Part shown: positions 45,631 through 54,122 of the stretch, one piece after another | Numbering within the stretch: the first letter of the stretch is position 1 | Layout: every line of letters begins with the position of its first letter | NCBI RefSeq assembly: GCF_029868385.1 | Contig: NZ_JARWNX010000018.1 | Location: 1-64,000 of the forward strand | Source of the DNA: Nocardia cyriacigeorgica | GTDB lineage: Bacteria; Actinomycetota; Actinomycetes; Mycobacteriales; Mycobacteriaceae | Length of the DNA stretch: 64,000 nt | Reading direction: 5' to 3' | Notes under the pieces: model-generated | What the model was told of the DNA's origin: nothing | Seen by the model: the letters and a program-made list of their open reading frames with translations, nothing else | Databases searched by the model: none | Translations under genes and position numbers: made by a program

Positions 45631-45750
45631 TCCCGACCGGCCGATGGCCCGGTTCTGCCTACGCGTGCCGGACGGCACGACGAAAGGCGATCATGGTCGT
45701 GTGGCCGTAGTCCCGACAGGCCGATGGTCCGGTTCCGCTACGTGTACCGG
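45591..45750. repeat. Imperfect tandem duplication at the end of the PP2C gene
   Basis: Unit 1 (45591-45671) starts ACGGCACGACGACAAGGCGA and contains the PP2C stop codon. Unit 2 (45672-45750) starts ACGGCACGACGAAAGGCGAT. Both continue CCGTAGTCCCGAC[CA]GGCCGATGG and CGGTTC. Unit 2 is two bases shorter and out of frame, so it is a decayed copy. It covers the 107-bp gap and the stop codon of the convergent SRPBCC gene. Confidence 0.8.
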
Positions 45751-46229
45751 GAGGCGAGTGCGCGAAGTAGGCGCACGTAGCCGCTGTGTCGGGCCGGCCG
45801 GGGGAGATGTCCGCTGGTATTCAGTTCGGCGCGGTCGAGGGCATCTTCGAGCAGGGCGTCGTGCATCCAGCGGTAGCACAACGGCCAGGTGAGGCGGGCG
45901 GTGCTGTGCAGCCGCATGGCGAGCAGATGGCGCAGGGTGGTCGTGCCGTCGTCCTCGTCGTGGATGGTGAACTCGTGGAATCCGTCGAACCCGCGCGGTC
46001 CGGTGAAGCGAAATCGCACCCACCGGCCCGGTTGCCAGCTCTCGACGTGGTAGCGCACCGGACCGTGACCGCCGACCGCACCGATCGCGAGGGGGCGATC
46101 GAAACGCATGGCGGGCCACCGGTCCGAGGGTCAGAGTCGATCATCTTCGCCGGCGAGCGAGTCGATGAGAGGTCCGACCCGGCTGGACGGGGCGTTGAGT
46201 CGGCGGTTGTGGATATTGAGGACTGCCAT
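45738..46229 (-). pseudogene. SRPBCC family gene interrupted by an in-frame TGA
   Basis: Reading from ATG 46229 (TTGGAG ribosome site) gives MAVLNIHNRRLNAPSSRVGP and on to EDDRL, then TGA (46131-46133, codon 33). The same frame then continues PSDRWPAMRFDRPLAIGAVG through GRWVRFRFTGPRGF to a stop at 45738. Related SRPBCC proteins, as I recall them, have DRLW at this point, so TGG to TGA explains it with one base change. The remaining 123-codon frame from 46109 lacks the first beta strand of the fold. Either the gene is dead, a shortened protein is made, or the base is a sequencing error. Confidence 0.72.
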
Positions 46230-46235
46230 GCGCGT

Positions 46236-46283
46236 CTCCAATTGGAGTGATTACTCTAGAACGATTTAGAGCATACCCTCTAA
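46236..46283 (-). promoter_or_regulatory. Operator-like cluster before the SRPBCC gene
   Basis: CTCCAATTGGAG (46236-46247) is a perfect 12-bp palindrome holding the ribosome site. GAGTGATTACTC overlaps it. TTAGAG and CTCTAA (46266-46271, 46278-46283) form an inverted pair. CTAGAACGAT (46256-46265) and ATACCCTCTAA (46273-46283) are both shared with the divergent region at 43893-43996. This implies a common regulator for the SRPBCC gene and the HTH/PP2C/Cys-rich locus. Confidence 0.5.
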
Positions 46284-46442
46284 TTAGTTCGCCGTGCCTG
46301 CGCCGGTGCCGCGGCGCGGTATTCTGCGGTTGCGGCATATGCGGCCGAGTTCGCGTTCGGTCACCGAGCACCTCGGCCGGGGCGCAGTGCGGCGGCTGTG
46401 GATATCTGCCGCACCGCAGCGACAGAGAGTGAAGATCGTCGA

Positions 46443-47633
46443 ATGACCGAGCCTGCGCCGCAACCGTCGCGCAGACGCACACACCTGATCCGCAGCGCCA
46501 TCGCACTCGGGGCGGTGGTGGTGATCGCGATCGGCGGCGCCTTCGCCGCGACGGCGATCATGTCGATTCCGGCGCCGCCGACCCTGTTCCAGCTGAGTAT
46601 CGATCCACCGTCCACGCAGGGTGAGCTGTTCGCCTCGCGGACCGTGCCCGCGTCACCGGATCCGCGGCCGCTGCCGACCGCCACGGTCGAGCTACCGGAC
46701 ACCGTGCCGTGGAAGGGTGCCCAGATCCCGATCGCCGAATTCCTGGATACGACCGAGACGAATTCGTTCGTGGTGCTGCGCGATGGCGCGGTGATCCACG
46801 AGTGGTACCGCGACGGCGTCACCGCGGAGACGCGGCAGTCGTCCTGGTCGGTCGCGAAATCGGTGGTGTCGCTGCTGATCGGCCGCACCATCGACGCGGG
46901 GCAGATGCGCGAGGACGACCGGCTGGTCGACCTACTGCCCGAACTCGTCACCGGCGGTGACTACGACGAGGTCACCATCGGTGATCTGCTCGATATGAGT
47001 TCCGGGGTCGATGTCTCGGAGAACTACAACAAATGGGCGCCGTTCACCGGCACCGCCCGCATGTACCTCACCACCGACCTCGCCGAATTCATCGACCAGC
47101 ACCGCACACTGACCTTCCCGCCGGGTAGCACCGGCGACTACCGCAGCGTCGACACCCAACTGCTCGGCATGGCGCTGGCACGGGTCACCGGTACGCCGCT
47201 GGGTGAGCTGCTCGCCCGCGATATCTGGGCACCCATCGGCGCCGAACATGACGCACTGTGGAATCTCGATCGCAGCGGCGGCCAGGAGAAGGCATTCTGC
47301 TGCCTCAATGCCACCGCCCGCGATTTCGCCAGGATCGGGCAGCTGGTGGCCGACGGCGGTCGCGTCGGCGACAACCAGATCGTGCCGCCCGCCTGGATCG
47401 AGCGCATCAGCACGCCTTCGCGGCACCGGATCTCCGATGAGGGCTATGCGGCGCAGTGGTGGCATCCCGACGGCGGTGACGGCGCCGATCTCTCGGCGGT
47501 GGGTGTGTACGGGCAGTACATCTACGTCGATCCGCCCAGTCGCACCGTCATCGTGAAGCTCAGCGATTACGGCACGTCACAGGACGAGACCGAGACCTTC
47601 GAGGTGTTCCGCACCATCGCGCACACGGGCTGA
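46443..47633 (+). CDS. Membrane-anchored serine hydrolase, class C beta-lactamase fold
   Basis: A 396-residue protein with one N-terminal membrane anchor (about 17-40) and an extracytoplasmic beta-lactamase-like domain. The SxxK nucleophile motif is SWSVAKSVVS, followed by DMSSGVD, YRSVD in the Tyr position and VGVYGQYIYVDP towards the C-terminus. Similar to 6-aminohexanoate-dimer hydrolase (NylB)-type and EstB-type esterases rather than true beta-lactamases, so substrate is open. ATG 46443 gives a normal anchor; the upstream frame to 46398 is not family-like. The gene begins about 160 bp after the SRPBCC operator cluster. Confidence 0.85.
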   Translation: MTEPAPQPSRRRTHLIRSAIALGAVVVIAIGGAFAATAIMSIPAPPTLFQLSIDPPSTQGELFASRTVPASPDPRPLPTATVELPDTVPWKGAQIPIAEFLDTTETNSFVVLRDGAVIHEWYRDGVTAETRQSSWSVAKSVVSLLIGRTIDAGQMREDDRLVDLLPELVTGGDYDEVTIGDLLDMSSGVDVSENYNKWAPFTGTARMYLTTDLAEFIDQHRTLTFPPGSTGDYRSVDTQLLGMALARVTGTPLGELLARDIWAPIGAEHDALWNLDRSGGQEKAFCCLNATARDFARIGQLVADGGRVGDNQIVPPAWIERISTPSRHRISDEGYAAQWWHPDGGDGADLSAVGVYGQYIYVDPPSRTVIVKLSDYGTSQDETETFEVFRTIAHTG

Positions 47634-47667
47634 ATCCCCGCCCGGTCCGGTGGGCCGGGCCGACGGC

Positions 47668-47952
47668 TCAGCCGACGAGTTCGGCGTACTCGGGATGCGA
47701 GCCGATGTACTGGTCGACATACCAGCAGGTGGGGACCACCGAGAAGCCGTTGTCCTTGGAATCGGCGAGGGCGTACTCGACCACCTGGGCGGCCACACCG
47801 CGGCCACGGAACTCCGGGAATGTCATGGTGTGGTGGAAGTCGCGGACCTTGGCGTCCTCGCGTTCGGCGTAGTCGGCGTAACCGGCGAGGGTGTCGTCGA
47901 TGTAGATCTCGAAACGAGTATCGGCGACATTGTGTTCGAGCCTGGTGGTCAT
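47668..47952 (-). CDS. Small GNAT-fold N-acetyltransferase (YjdJ-like)
   Basis: A 94-residue minimal GNAT domain. IDDTLAGYADYAE, FHHTMTFPEFRGRGVAAQVVE (acetyl-CoA loop RGRGVA) and VVPTCWYVDQYIGSHPEY with a conserved Cys match the YjdJ-type COG2388 family. Acts probably on a small molecule. A ribosome site, AAGGAG, lies about 12 nt before the ATG. It lies 53 bp after the GlcD-type oxidase gene on the same strand, possibly one operon. Confidence 0.88.
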   Translation of the reverse strand: MTTRLEHNVADTRFEIYIDDTLAGYADYAEREDAKVRDFHHTMTFPEFRGRGVAAQVVEYALADSKDNGFSVVPTCWYVDQYIGSHPEYAELVG

Positions 47953-48005
47953 ATCGGGGTGGAACTCCTTCTCCGGCGCGGTTGTTCCGGCTGTGCTCGA
48001 TTCGA

Positions 48006-49364
48006 TCACAGGATGGCGCCGGGGTTGAGAATGCCGTTCGGGTCGAGCGCGTCCTTGATGCGTGAGGTCAATGCCATCACATCGGGACCGAGCTGATCGG
48101 GCAGCCACGCCTTCTTGAGCCGGCCGACGCCGTGTTCGCCGGTGATGGTGCCGCCCAGCGAGATGGCCAGATCCATGATCTCGCCGAAGGCACGGTGGGC
48201 GCGTTCGGTCATCTCCGGATCGGTGGGATCGTGCACGATCAGCGGATGGGTGTTGCCGTCGCCCGCGTGCGCGATCACCGAGACCAGCACATCGTTGCGT
48301 TCGGCGATCTCCGCGATGCCCTCGACCAGATCGCCGAGCCGCGGCAGCGGTACGCCGACGTCCTCGAGCAGCAGCGGCCCGAGCCGTTCGACGGCCGGGA
48401 TCGCGAACCGCCGTGCCGCGGTGAAGGCCTCGCCCTCTTCGGCGTCTTCGGTGTGGAACACCTCCGTGGCGCCCGCCTGTTCGCAGGCGGCGACCATGAC
48501 CTGCGCCTCGTGGGCGGCGAACGCGCCGGGCGCGTCCGAACGCGCGACGAGCAGCGCCGCGGCCGCGCGGTCGAGGCCCATCCGCATCTCGTCCTCCACC
48601 GCGTTGATCGCCACGGTGTCCATGAACTCGAGCATGGCCGGACGCAGCGCGCCGGTGATCGACAGGATCGCCTCCGTGGCCGCGGCGAGCGTGCCGAACG
48701 AGGCCACAACGGTGCTCTGCGGCGGCTGTGCGGGCAGCAGCCGCAGCGTGAGTTCGGTGATGACGCCGAGGGTGCCCTCGCTGCCCACGAACAGTTTGGT
48801 CAACGACAGTCCCGCGGAATCCTTCAACCGCGGCCCACCGAGCCGCACCGGTGTGCCGTCGGCGAGCACGACTTCCATGCCGAGCACGTAATCGGTGGTC
48901 ACGCCGTATTTCACGCAGCACAGCCCGCCCGCGTTGGTCGCGGCGTTACCGCCGATCGAGCACATCTCGAACGATGACGGATCCGGCGGATACCAGAGCC
49001 CGTATTCGGCCACGGCGCGTTTGACCTCGGCATTGAGCAGACCGGGCTGGACAACGGCGGTGCGCGTCACCGGATCGACGGTGATCGCGCGCATCCGTTC
49101 GGTGCACAGCACGATGCCGCCGTCCACCGCGGTCGCCCCGCCGGACAGCCCCGATCCCGCCCCACGCGGCACCACCGGCACCCGATGCGCGTTCGCCCAC
49201 CGCAGTGTGGCCGTCACGTCGGCGGTGCCGGTGGCCCTGACCACCGCCAATGGGGTTCCGGCAGCGGGATCGCGGGCCCAGTCGTGCCGGTAGCCCTCGA
49301 GCAGATCGGGGTCGGTGACCACCGCGCCGTCGGGGAGGGATGCGATCAGATCATGCAGGTCCAC
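48006..49364 (-). CDS. FAD-linked oxidase, GlcD/D-lactate dehydrogenase type
   Basis: A 452-residue PCMH-type flavoprotein. FAD-binding blocks are VPVVPRGAGSGLSGGATAV and CSIGGNAATNAGGLCCVKYG, and the C-terminal metal/substrate region has SVIAHAGDGNTHPLI, TGEHGVGRLKK and LDPNGILNPGAIL. It probably oxidises glycolate, D-lactate or another 2-hydroxy acid. Single subunit; no GlcE/GlcF nearby. Leaderless GTG 49364, with TAGTGT 7 nt upstream. The longer frame to 49403 is unlikely. Confidence 0.9.
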   Translation of the reverse strand: MDLHDLIASLPDGAVVTDPDLLEGYRHDWARDPAAGTPLAVVRATGTADVTATLRWANAHRVPVVPRGAGSGLSGGATAVDGGIVLCTERMRAITVDPVTRTAVVQPGLLNAEVKRAVAEYGLWYPPDPSSFEMCSIGGNAATNAGGLCCVKYGVTTDYVLGMEVVLADGTPVRLGGPRLKDSAGLSLTKLFVGSEGTLGVITELTLRLLPAQPPQSTVVASFGTLAAATEAILSITGALRPAMLEFMDTVAINAVEDEMRMGLDRAAAALLVARSDAPGAFAAHEAQVMVAACEQAGATEVFHTEDAEEGEAFTAARRFAIPAVERLGPLLLEDVGVPLPRLGDLVEGIAEIAERNDVLVSVIAHAGDGNTHPLIVHDPTDPEMTERAHRAFGEIMDLAISLGGTITGEHGVGRLKKAWLPDQLGPDVMALTSRIKDALDPNGILNPGAIL

Positions 49365-49492
49365 GCCGATAACACTAGGGCCGGGCCGGTGCGCGCAAGC
49401 CACCGAATGTGATGTCGCGCGCCGGAGTGGCCTCTCGCGGCCAGGGGGGAGAGAATCATTCGTCGGGGTTCGTGCACTGGTAGGGCGGAGGG

Positions 49493-49819
49493 ATGGCGTT
49501 GCAGCGAATCGAACCGCAGAGTTGCCGGGAGCTGGTGGCCGCGATGTTCTCCGCCGAGTTCGTCGACGGTGGCGTGGACCCGACGGCGCTGCGCCGCGTA
49601 CACGCGGGTGAACACACCGAATGGGTGGATGCGCTGGACCGATCCGGGATGTTCGGCGTCGACACCGTCGCCGCGGTCACCGAGCGGTGGCGGCAGGATC
49701 CGCGGACACTGTTGGACGCGCTGCTCACCGAGGCCGACGACGTCACGCGTCGCCGCTGTCTCACCGCATGGTCGGCACTGGACGACGGCGCGGCGGGCAC
49801 CCGGGCTCGCATGGCCTGA
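49493..49819 (+). CDS. Hypothetical protein, 108 aa
   Basis: A mainly helical, acidic soluble protein. ATG 49493 is preceded by GGTAGGGCGGAGGG. Third positions are strongly GC-biased as in neighbouring genes, supporting coding. Segments such as ELVAAMFSAEFVDGG and VAAVTERWRQDPRTLLDALL give no known motif. It precedes the GtrA gene on the same strand by 58 bp. Confidence 0.65.
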   Translation: MALQRIEPQSCRELVAAMFSAEFVDGGVDPTALRRVHAGEHTEWVDALDRSGMFGVDTVAAVTERWRQDPRTLLDALLTEADDVTRRRCLTAWSALDDGAAGTRARMA

Positions 49820-49877
49820 CCTGCTCGTTTGCCCGGCGATCACCTGGCCGACACCTGCCGCTGGCACGCTGGCCGCC

Positions 49878-50369
49878 GTGCATGAACCGGCCTCCGCCAC
49901 CGACACCCTGGCCGACCGTTTCACTCGCTCGTGTCGGGCCGTGGTCGCCCGGCTGCCGTGGGGGCTGGACCGGATCGTCGCGCCGACCCTGCTCGGTTTC
50001 GCGGTGATCAACAGCTTCACCTTCGGTGTGGATCTGCTGCTGCTCACCATCCTGCGCAGCGGCTTCGGCCTGCCGCTGTGGATGTCGGTGACCGTCGGCT
50101 ATGTGTGCGCGTTCGGGCTGGCCTTCCTGCTCAACCGCACCTTCAACTTCCATTCGCACGCTCCGATCGGCCGTCAGGCCGTGGTGTACGCGGTGGTCGT
50201 GGTGATCAACTATCTGGCATTCATCCTCGGTGTGAGCACCGGTCTCACCGCGCTCGGTCTCGACTACCACCTGTCCCGGCTCGCGGCGGGAGCGTGCGAG
50301 GCGGTGTACATGTACAGCGCCATGCGCTGGGTCGTCTTTCGCCGCGCCGCGCCGCAGCTTCATGCGTAG
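49878..50369 (+). CDS. GtrA-family membrane protein
   Basis: A 163-residue, four-helix GtrA protein. The first helix has GFAVINSFTFGVDLLLLTIL, then VGYVCAFGLAFLLNRTFNFH (the LNRxFxF hallmark), and the last helix ends MYSAMRWVVF. GTG 49878 is chosen because residues further upstream read a different gene's frame. This is a second GtrA besides 37011-37556 and may serve another lipid-sugar. It ends overlapping the convergent peptidase gene by 10 bp. Confidence 0.86.
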   Translation: MHEPASATDTLADRFTRSCRAVVARLPWGLDRIVAPTLLGFAVINSFTFGVDLLLLTILRSGFGLPLWMSVTVGYVCAFGLAFLLNRTFNFHSHAPIGRQAVVYAVVVVINYLAFILGVSTGLTALGLDYHLSRLAAGACEAVYMYSAMRWVVFRRAAPQLHA

Positions 50370-50998
50370 TGGCGGACCTCGTCGCCGTCGACCACGATCA
50401 CGTCGTCGTCGGTGAGCGCCCAATGCGCGATGCCGGCCGCGCGATAGGCCGCGGACAGGCGATTGCCATCGCCGTCGGGATCGGTGGCGGAATCGATGTG
50501 CGGCACGATCGGCCGGTCGATGAGTCCGAGTCCGTCCCAGCGTGGCTCGATGCCGCAGGCGGGCCGGACCTCGGCGGGATCGTCGGCGCTGTCCAGACCG
50601 TGCAGATCGGGCGCGAGGACGCAGGCCCCGGCGCTGTAACCGGCGTACACCAGCGCATCCTCGGCGAGGAGTTCCGGGATGACGAGATCGGCGCCGCTGC
50701 GGGCGAATTGGGCACGCAGGACGAAAGTGTTGCCTCCGCGCACCCAGAGCAACGAGAACTCGGCCAGATGCTTCGCCAACTGCCCGGACCGCCCGACATA
50801 CTCCCGCAGATCGACCTCCTCGGCCCGATACCCCAACCGGCGCAACGGCACCAGATCGCTGGTGATGGCCGCCGCCCGCGCCGCGGGCCACCCGTCGCAT
50901 GCATTGCCGATCACCGCGACCCGGCCCGGCGCACCGGCCAGCGCGGCGAGCCGGTCGTAATGCGCGCCGAATCGGTAGGAAGCCAGGAACAGCCGCAC
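50360..50998 (-). CDS. Peptidase E-like (S51) serine hydrolase
   Basis: A 212-residue protein of the peptidase E/cyanophycinase-like group. VRGGNTFVLRAQF and the nucleophile elbow YAGYSAGACVLAP (Ser in GYSAG) are the key S51 motifs. HID near the end (IVPHIDSATDP) holds the candidate His. S51 enzymes cleave Asp-X dipeptides. GTG start, followed 4 bp downstream by the left end of the DinB-like operon. Confidence 0.85.
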   Translation of the reverse strand: MRLFLASYRFGAHYDRLAALAGAPGRVAVIGNACDGWPAARAAAITSDLVPLRRLGYRAEEVDLREYVGRSGQLAKHLAEFSLLWVRGGNTFVLRAQFARSGADLVIPELLAEDALVYAGYSAGACVLAPDLHGLDSADDPAEVRPACGIEPRWDGLGLIDRPIVPHIDSATDPDGDGNRLSAAYRAAGIAHWALTDDDVIVVDGDEVRHYA

Positions 50999-51002
50999 CG
51001 AG

Positions 51003-51839
51003 CTAGATGGTGAAGGCGAGGTTGCGTACCAAGCGCCTGCCCAGTTCGTCGTCTCCGGTGATGCCGATCTCGCCCATCCGCGAATCAGCGGTCACGCGCC
51101 CACCGCCGAGCCGGACCAGCAGACCGGAATCCAGGGTGATGGTCGTGTGTGGCGGCCCGTCGAGCGCGTCGACGTAGCGGGCCCGGCCCGCGACCTCGAT
51201 ATGCAGGGTGCGGGCCAGCGGACCGGTCACCTCGAAGGTGAGCCGGGAACCCTCCGGCGCCTTGCCCACCTTGGCGATCACTCTCGGCACGGTCTGGAGG
51301 AACTCGGCCAATGCCAGCTCACCGCGCGCCCCACCCTCCTCGACCCGCACCCCGAGCGCATCGGCGATATCCAGTTCGTGCATCCAGCAGTCGAACAGCC
51401 GCACCCGCATGAACCGGCCATAGCTCACCGGACCGATCGGTGACGGGGTCTGCGCCTGCCACTGCGCCTCGTCCAGCGCCGACAGCGCCTTGCGCCTGCG
51501 CTCGGTGACGTCCAGGAACCGTTGCAGCAGCGCGGTTCCGGTGAGCGGGCGCATCCGCTGGATCCAGATCTCGTTGAACACCGCGGTCTCATTGCGCACA
51601 TGCGGCAGGGTGTGCACATCGATATCGGGCTGCGAGCGATCACGCGGGGGCGGCTTCTCCCCGAGCAGGAAGGACTCGGTGCCGATGACATGGGCCACCA
51701 CATCGAAGACCGTCCAGCCGGGCAGCGTCGTCGGCGTACGCCAGACATGCTCGTCCAGTCCGTCGACGAGTGCGGCGATGGCCGCCCACTGCTGCGGCAG
51801 CAGTGCGGTGAGCTCGGCCTGATTCGGCGTGTCGGTCAT
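51003..51839 (-). CDS. Maleylpyruvate isomerase-family (DinB-like, TIGR03083) protein
   Basis: A 278-residue protein. N-terminal four-helix domain with LPGWTVFDVVAHVIGTE and RLFDCWMHELDIADALG, whose histidines usually bind a metal. In mycolata such proteins are linked to mycothiol-dependent chemistry. The C-terminal domain (from about 185) is SCP2-like: LTFEVTGPLARTLHIEVAG and DSGLLVRLGGGRV. The start ATG overlaps the stop of the HIT gene (ATGA), so the two are coupled. Confidence 0.85.
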   Translation of the reverse strand: MTDTPNQAELTALLPQQWAAIAALVDGLDEHVWRTPTTLPGWTVFDVVAHVIGTESFLLGEKPPPRDRSQPDIDVHTLPHVRNETAVFNEIWIQRMRPLTGTALLQRFLDVTERRRKALSALDEAQWQAQTPSPIGPVSYGRFMRVRLFDCWMHELDIADALGVRVEEGGARGELALAEFLQTVPRVIAKVGKAPEGSRLTFEVTGPLARTLHIEVAGRARYVDALDGPPHTTITLDSGLLVRLGGGRVTADSRMGEIGITGDDELGRRLVRNLAFTI

Positions 51840-52327
51840 CGTGATGTGGTCCCTTCCCCCGAGCAGGGCGGTTCGGTATCGAGTTCGGTTGCGGTGGAAG
51901 TGGTGTCGAGTGCGGCGATCCCGGTGCGGATCGCGGCGGCGGTGGATTCGGGTTCGTGCGGGCGGCGCAGCAGGAACCCCGCCGCGATGCGCAGCTTGTC
52001 GCCGTGGCTGCGTGGCACCACGTGCAGATGGACGTGCGGCACGGTCTGGAAGGCCGCGGTGCCGTCGTTGAGGATGAGGTTGGCGCCGTCGGCGGCCAGC
52101 CCGCCGCGCCGGATCGCCAGCGCCAGCCGATGTCCGACGCGGAACAGTTCGGCACCGGTGTCGGGGTCGAGATCCTCGAGTTCGGTGGCATGTCGTTTGG
52201 GCACGATCAGGGTATGGCCGCGGGCGATCGGACGAATGTCGAGGAAGGCGCACAGGGTGTCGTCCTCGTACACCTTGGTCGCCGGGGCTTCACCCGCCAC
52301 GATGCGGCAGAAGACGCAGTCGCTCAC
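51836..52327 (-). CDS. HIT-family nucleotide-binding protein
   Basis: A 163-residue HIT hydrolase. CVFCRIVAGEAPATKVYEDD opens the fold, RGHTLIVPKRH follows, and VPHVHLHVVPR carries the HxHxH catalytic triad. Typical activity is AMP release from adenylated or AMP-lysine-type substrates. GTG 52327 is leaderless behind TATGGT (6 nt). The longer frame to 52477 is not family-like. Operon with the DinB-like gene. Confidence 0.93.
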   Translation of the reverse strand: MSDCVFCRIVAGEAPATKVYEDDTLCAFLDIRPIARGHTLIVPKRHATELEDLDPDTGAELFRVGHRLALAIRRGGLAADGANLILNDGTAAFQTVPHVHLHVVPRSHGDKLRIAAGFLLRRPHEPESTAAAIRTGIAALDTTSTATELDTEPPCSGEGTTSR

Positions 52328-52685
52328 ACGGTGACCATACGGCGCACGAGTGGCCTGGAACACCCCGCGTCCGGTCAGTGGCGTGATGCGTATCACCACG
52401 CAGCGCCTCGGCGAGTGCTGGACCGGGCAACCTACCCAAAGGTTGGTAACCCACCTGGAGGGACGCTCTTGTGTCATTCGCCCCGCTTGGTGACTATCTC
52501 AATCTGTTAGGGCAACCAAACCCGGCGGTCCGTGTGTGACGGGACTCTCAGCTAAGCTCACCGCGGGCCGGGTACAGTTGCGAGGATTTGGTGGAACTTA
52601 CTCTTCAGTAACCTAGTTCGGCCGTCGATGATCGGCGCTGAATCGTTCCGTGGAGCTAAGCCAGCACGAGAAGGAAGTCTGACAG
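52328..52685 (+). promoter_or_regulatory. 358-bp intergenic region upstream of pntAa
   Basis: No gene is supported here. It contains two inverted repeats, CAACCT-N6-AGGTTG (52428-52445) and TTACT-CTTC-AGTAA (52598-52611). Candidate -10 hexamers are TACAGT (52573-52578) and TAACCT (52609-52614), and the pntAa ribosome site AAGGAAG is near 52673. A long leader before pntAa suggests regulated transcription of the transhydrogenase operon. Confidence 0.4.
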
Positions 52686-53804
52686 GTGGAGACAACGCAC
52701 AACGTGGGCGAGGAGTCCCCGCGCGGCGCGCGTGTCGGAGTCGTTCGCGAAACCGGTGCGGGCGAGCGACGTGTCGCATTGGTGCCCAAGATCATTCCGG
52801 CTCTGGCGAAACAGGGCGTGCAGGTGGTCGTGGAGTCCGGTGCCGGGCTCGGCGCGCTCATCCCCGACGAGGCCTATGTGGAGGCCGGCGCGACCATCGG
52901 TGATCCGTGGTCGGCCGAGGTCGTGGTGAAGGTCGCCCCGCCGAGCGATGCCGAGGTGGCGAAGCTGACCTCGGGGCAGACCTTGATCGGGTTCCTGGCG
53001 CCGCGCAATGCCGACAACCAGATCGGCGCGCTGAAATCGGCAGGGGTGCAGGCCTTCGCGGTGGAGGCGATCCCGCGGATCTCGCGTGCGCAGGTGATGG
53101 ACGCGCTGTCCTCACAGGCGAATGTGGCCGGCTACAAGGCCGTGTTGCTCGCGGCCTCGGAGTCGACCCGGTTCTTCCCGATGCTCACCACCGCGGCGGG
53201 CACCGTGAAGCCCGCGACCGTGCTGGTGCTCGGTGTGGGTGTGGCCGGTTTGCAGGCGTTGGCCACGGCCAAGCGGCTCGGCGGGCGCACCACCGGTTAC
53301 GACGTGCGTCCCGAGGTGGCCGATCAGGTGCGTTCGGTGGGTTCGCAGTGGCTGGATCTGGGGATCGACGCCGCCGGTGAGGGTGGGTACGCCCGTGAAC
53401 TCACCGAGGAGGAGAAGGCGCAGCAGCAACAGGCCCTCGAAGACGCGATCAAGGGCTTCGATGTCGTGATCACCACCGCGCTGGTGCCAGGACGTCCGGC
53501 GCCGCGTCTGGTGACCGCCGCCGCGGTGGAGGGGATGAAGCCCGGCAGCGTGATCGTCGATCTGGCCGGTGAGACCGGTGGCAACTGCGAGCTGACCGAG
53601 CCCGGTGCGACCGTCGTCAAGCACGGCGTGACGATCTGCTCGCCGCTGAACCTGCCCGCGACGATGCCCGAGCATGCCAGCGAGCTGTACTCGAAGAACA
53701 TTGCGGCGCTGCTGGAACTGATGCTGGTCGACGGCAAGCTCGCCCCTGATTTCGACGATCAGGTGCTCGCCGATTCCTGCGTGACGCGTGAGGTGGAGAA
53801 CTGA
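52686..53804 (+). CDS. pntAa: NAD(P) transhydrogenase subunit alpha part 1 (NAD-binding)
   Basis: A 372-residue soluble domain I. VGVVRETGAGERRVALVPK opens it and the NAD site is VLVLGVGVAGLQALATAKRLG. VVITTALVPGRPAPRLVT and GSVIVDLAGETGGNCEL are typical. In the split actinobacterial form it pairs with PntAb and PntB to drive hydride transfer between NADH and NADP at the expense of the proton gradient. GTG start. Its stop overlaps the pntAb ATG by one base (TGATG). Confidence 0.95.
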   Translation: METTHNVGEESPRGARVGVVRETGAGERRVALVPKIIPALAKQGVQVVVESGAGLGALIPDEAYVEAGATIGDPWSAEVVVKVAPPSDAEVAKLTSGQTLIGFLAPRNADNQIGALKSAGVQAFAVEAIPRISRAQVMDALSSQANVAGYKAVLLAASESTRFFPMLTTAAGTVKPATVLVLGVGVAGLQALATAKRLGGRTTGYDVRPEVADQVRSVGSQWLDLGIDAAGEGGYARELTEEEKAQQQQALEDAIKGFDVVITTALVPGRPAPRLVTAAAVEGMKPGSVIVDLAGETGGNCELTEPGATVVKHGVTICSPLNLPATMPEHASELYSKNIAALLELMLVDGKLAPDFDDQVLADSCVTREVEN

Positions 53805-54118
53805 TGTACACCGAACTGCTTGCCAATATCGCGATCCTGGTGCTGTCGGGCTTCGTCGGCTTCGCGGTCATCTCCAAGGTGCCCAATACCCTGCACACTC
53901 CGCTGATGTCGGGTACCAACGCCATCCACGGCATCGTCGTGCTCGGCGCGCTGGTGACCCTCGGCAAGGTCGAGGACCCGTCGGTGGGGATGCAGATCAT
54001 CCTGTTCGTCGCCGTCGTATTCGGAACCCTGAACGTCATCGGTGGTTTCGTGGTGACCGACCGCATGCTCGGCATGTTCAAGGGCAAGAAGCCGGCTGCG
54101 CAGAAGGCGAGCGAGTAA
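53804..54118 (+). CDS. pntAb: NAD(P) transhydrogenase subunit alpha part 2 (membrane)
   Basis: A 104-residue membrane subunit with three hydrophobic helices (about 7-25, 38-52, 61-84). NTLHTPLMSGTNAIHGIVVL is the conserved proton-channel segment. The C-terminal tail is basic. It lies between pntAa (one-base overlap) and pntB (4-bp gap), a classic three-gene operon. Confidence 0.95.
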   Translation: MYTELLANIAILVLSGFVGFAVISKVPNTLHTPLMSGTNAIHGIVVLGALVTLGKVEDPSVGMQIILFVAVVFGTLNVIGGFVVTDRMLGMFKGKKPAAQKASE

Positions 54119-54122
54119 ACCG

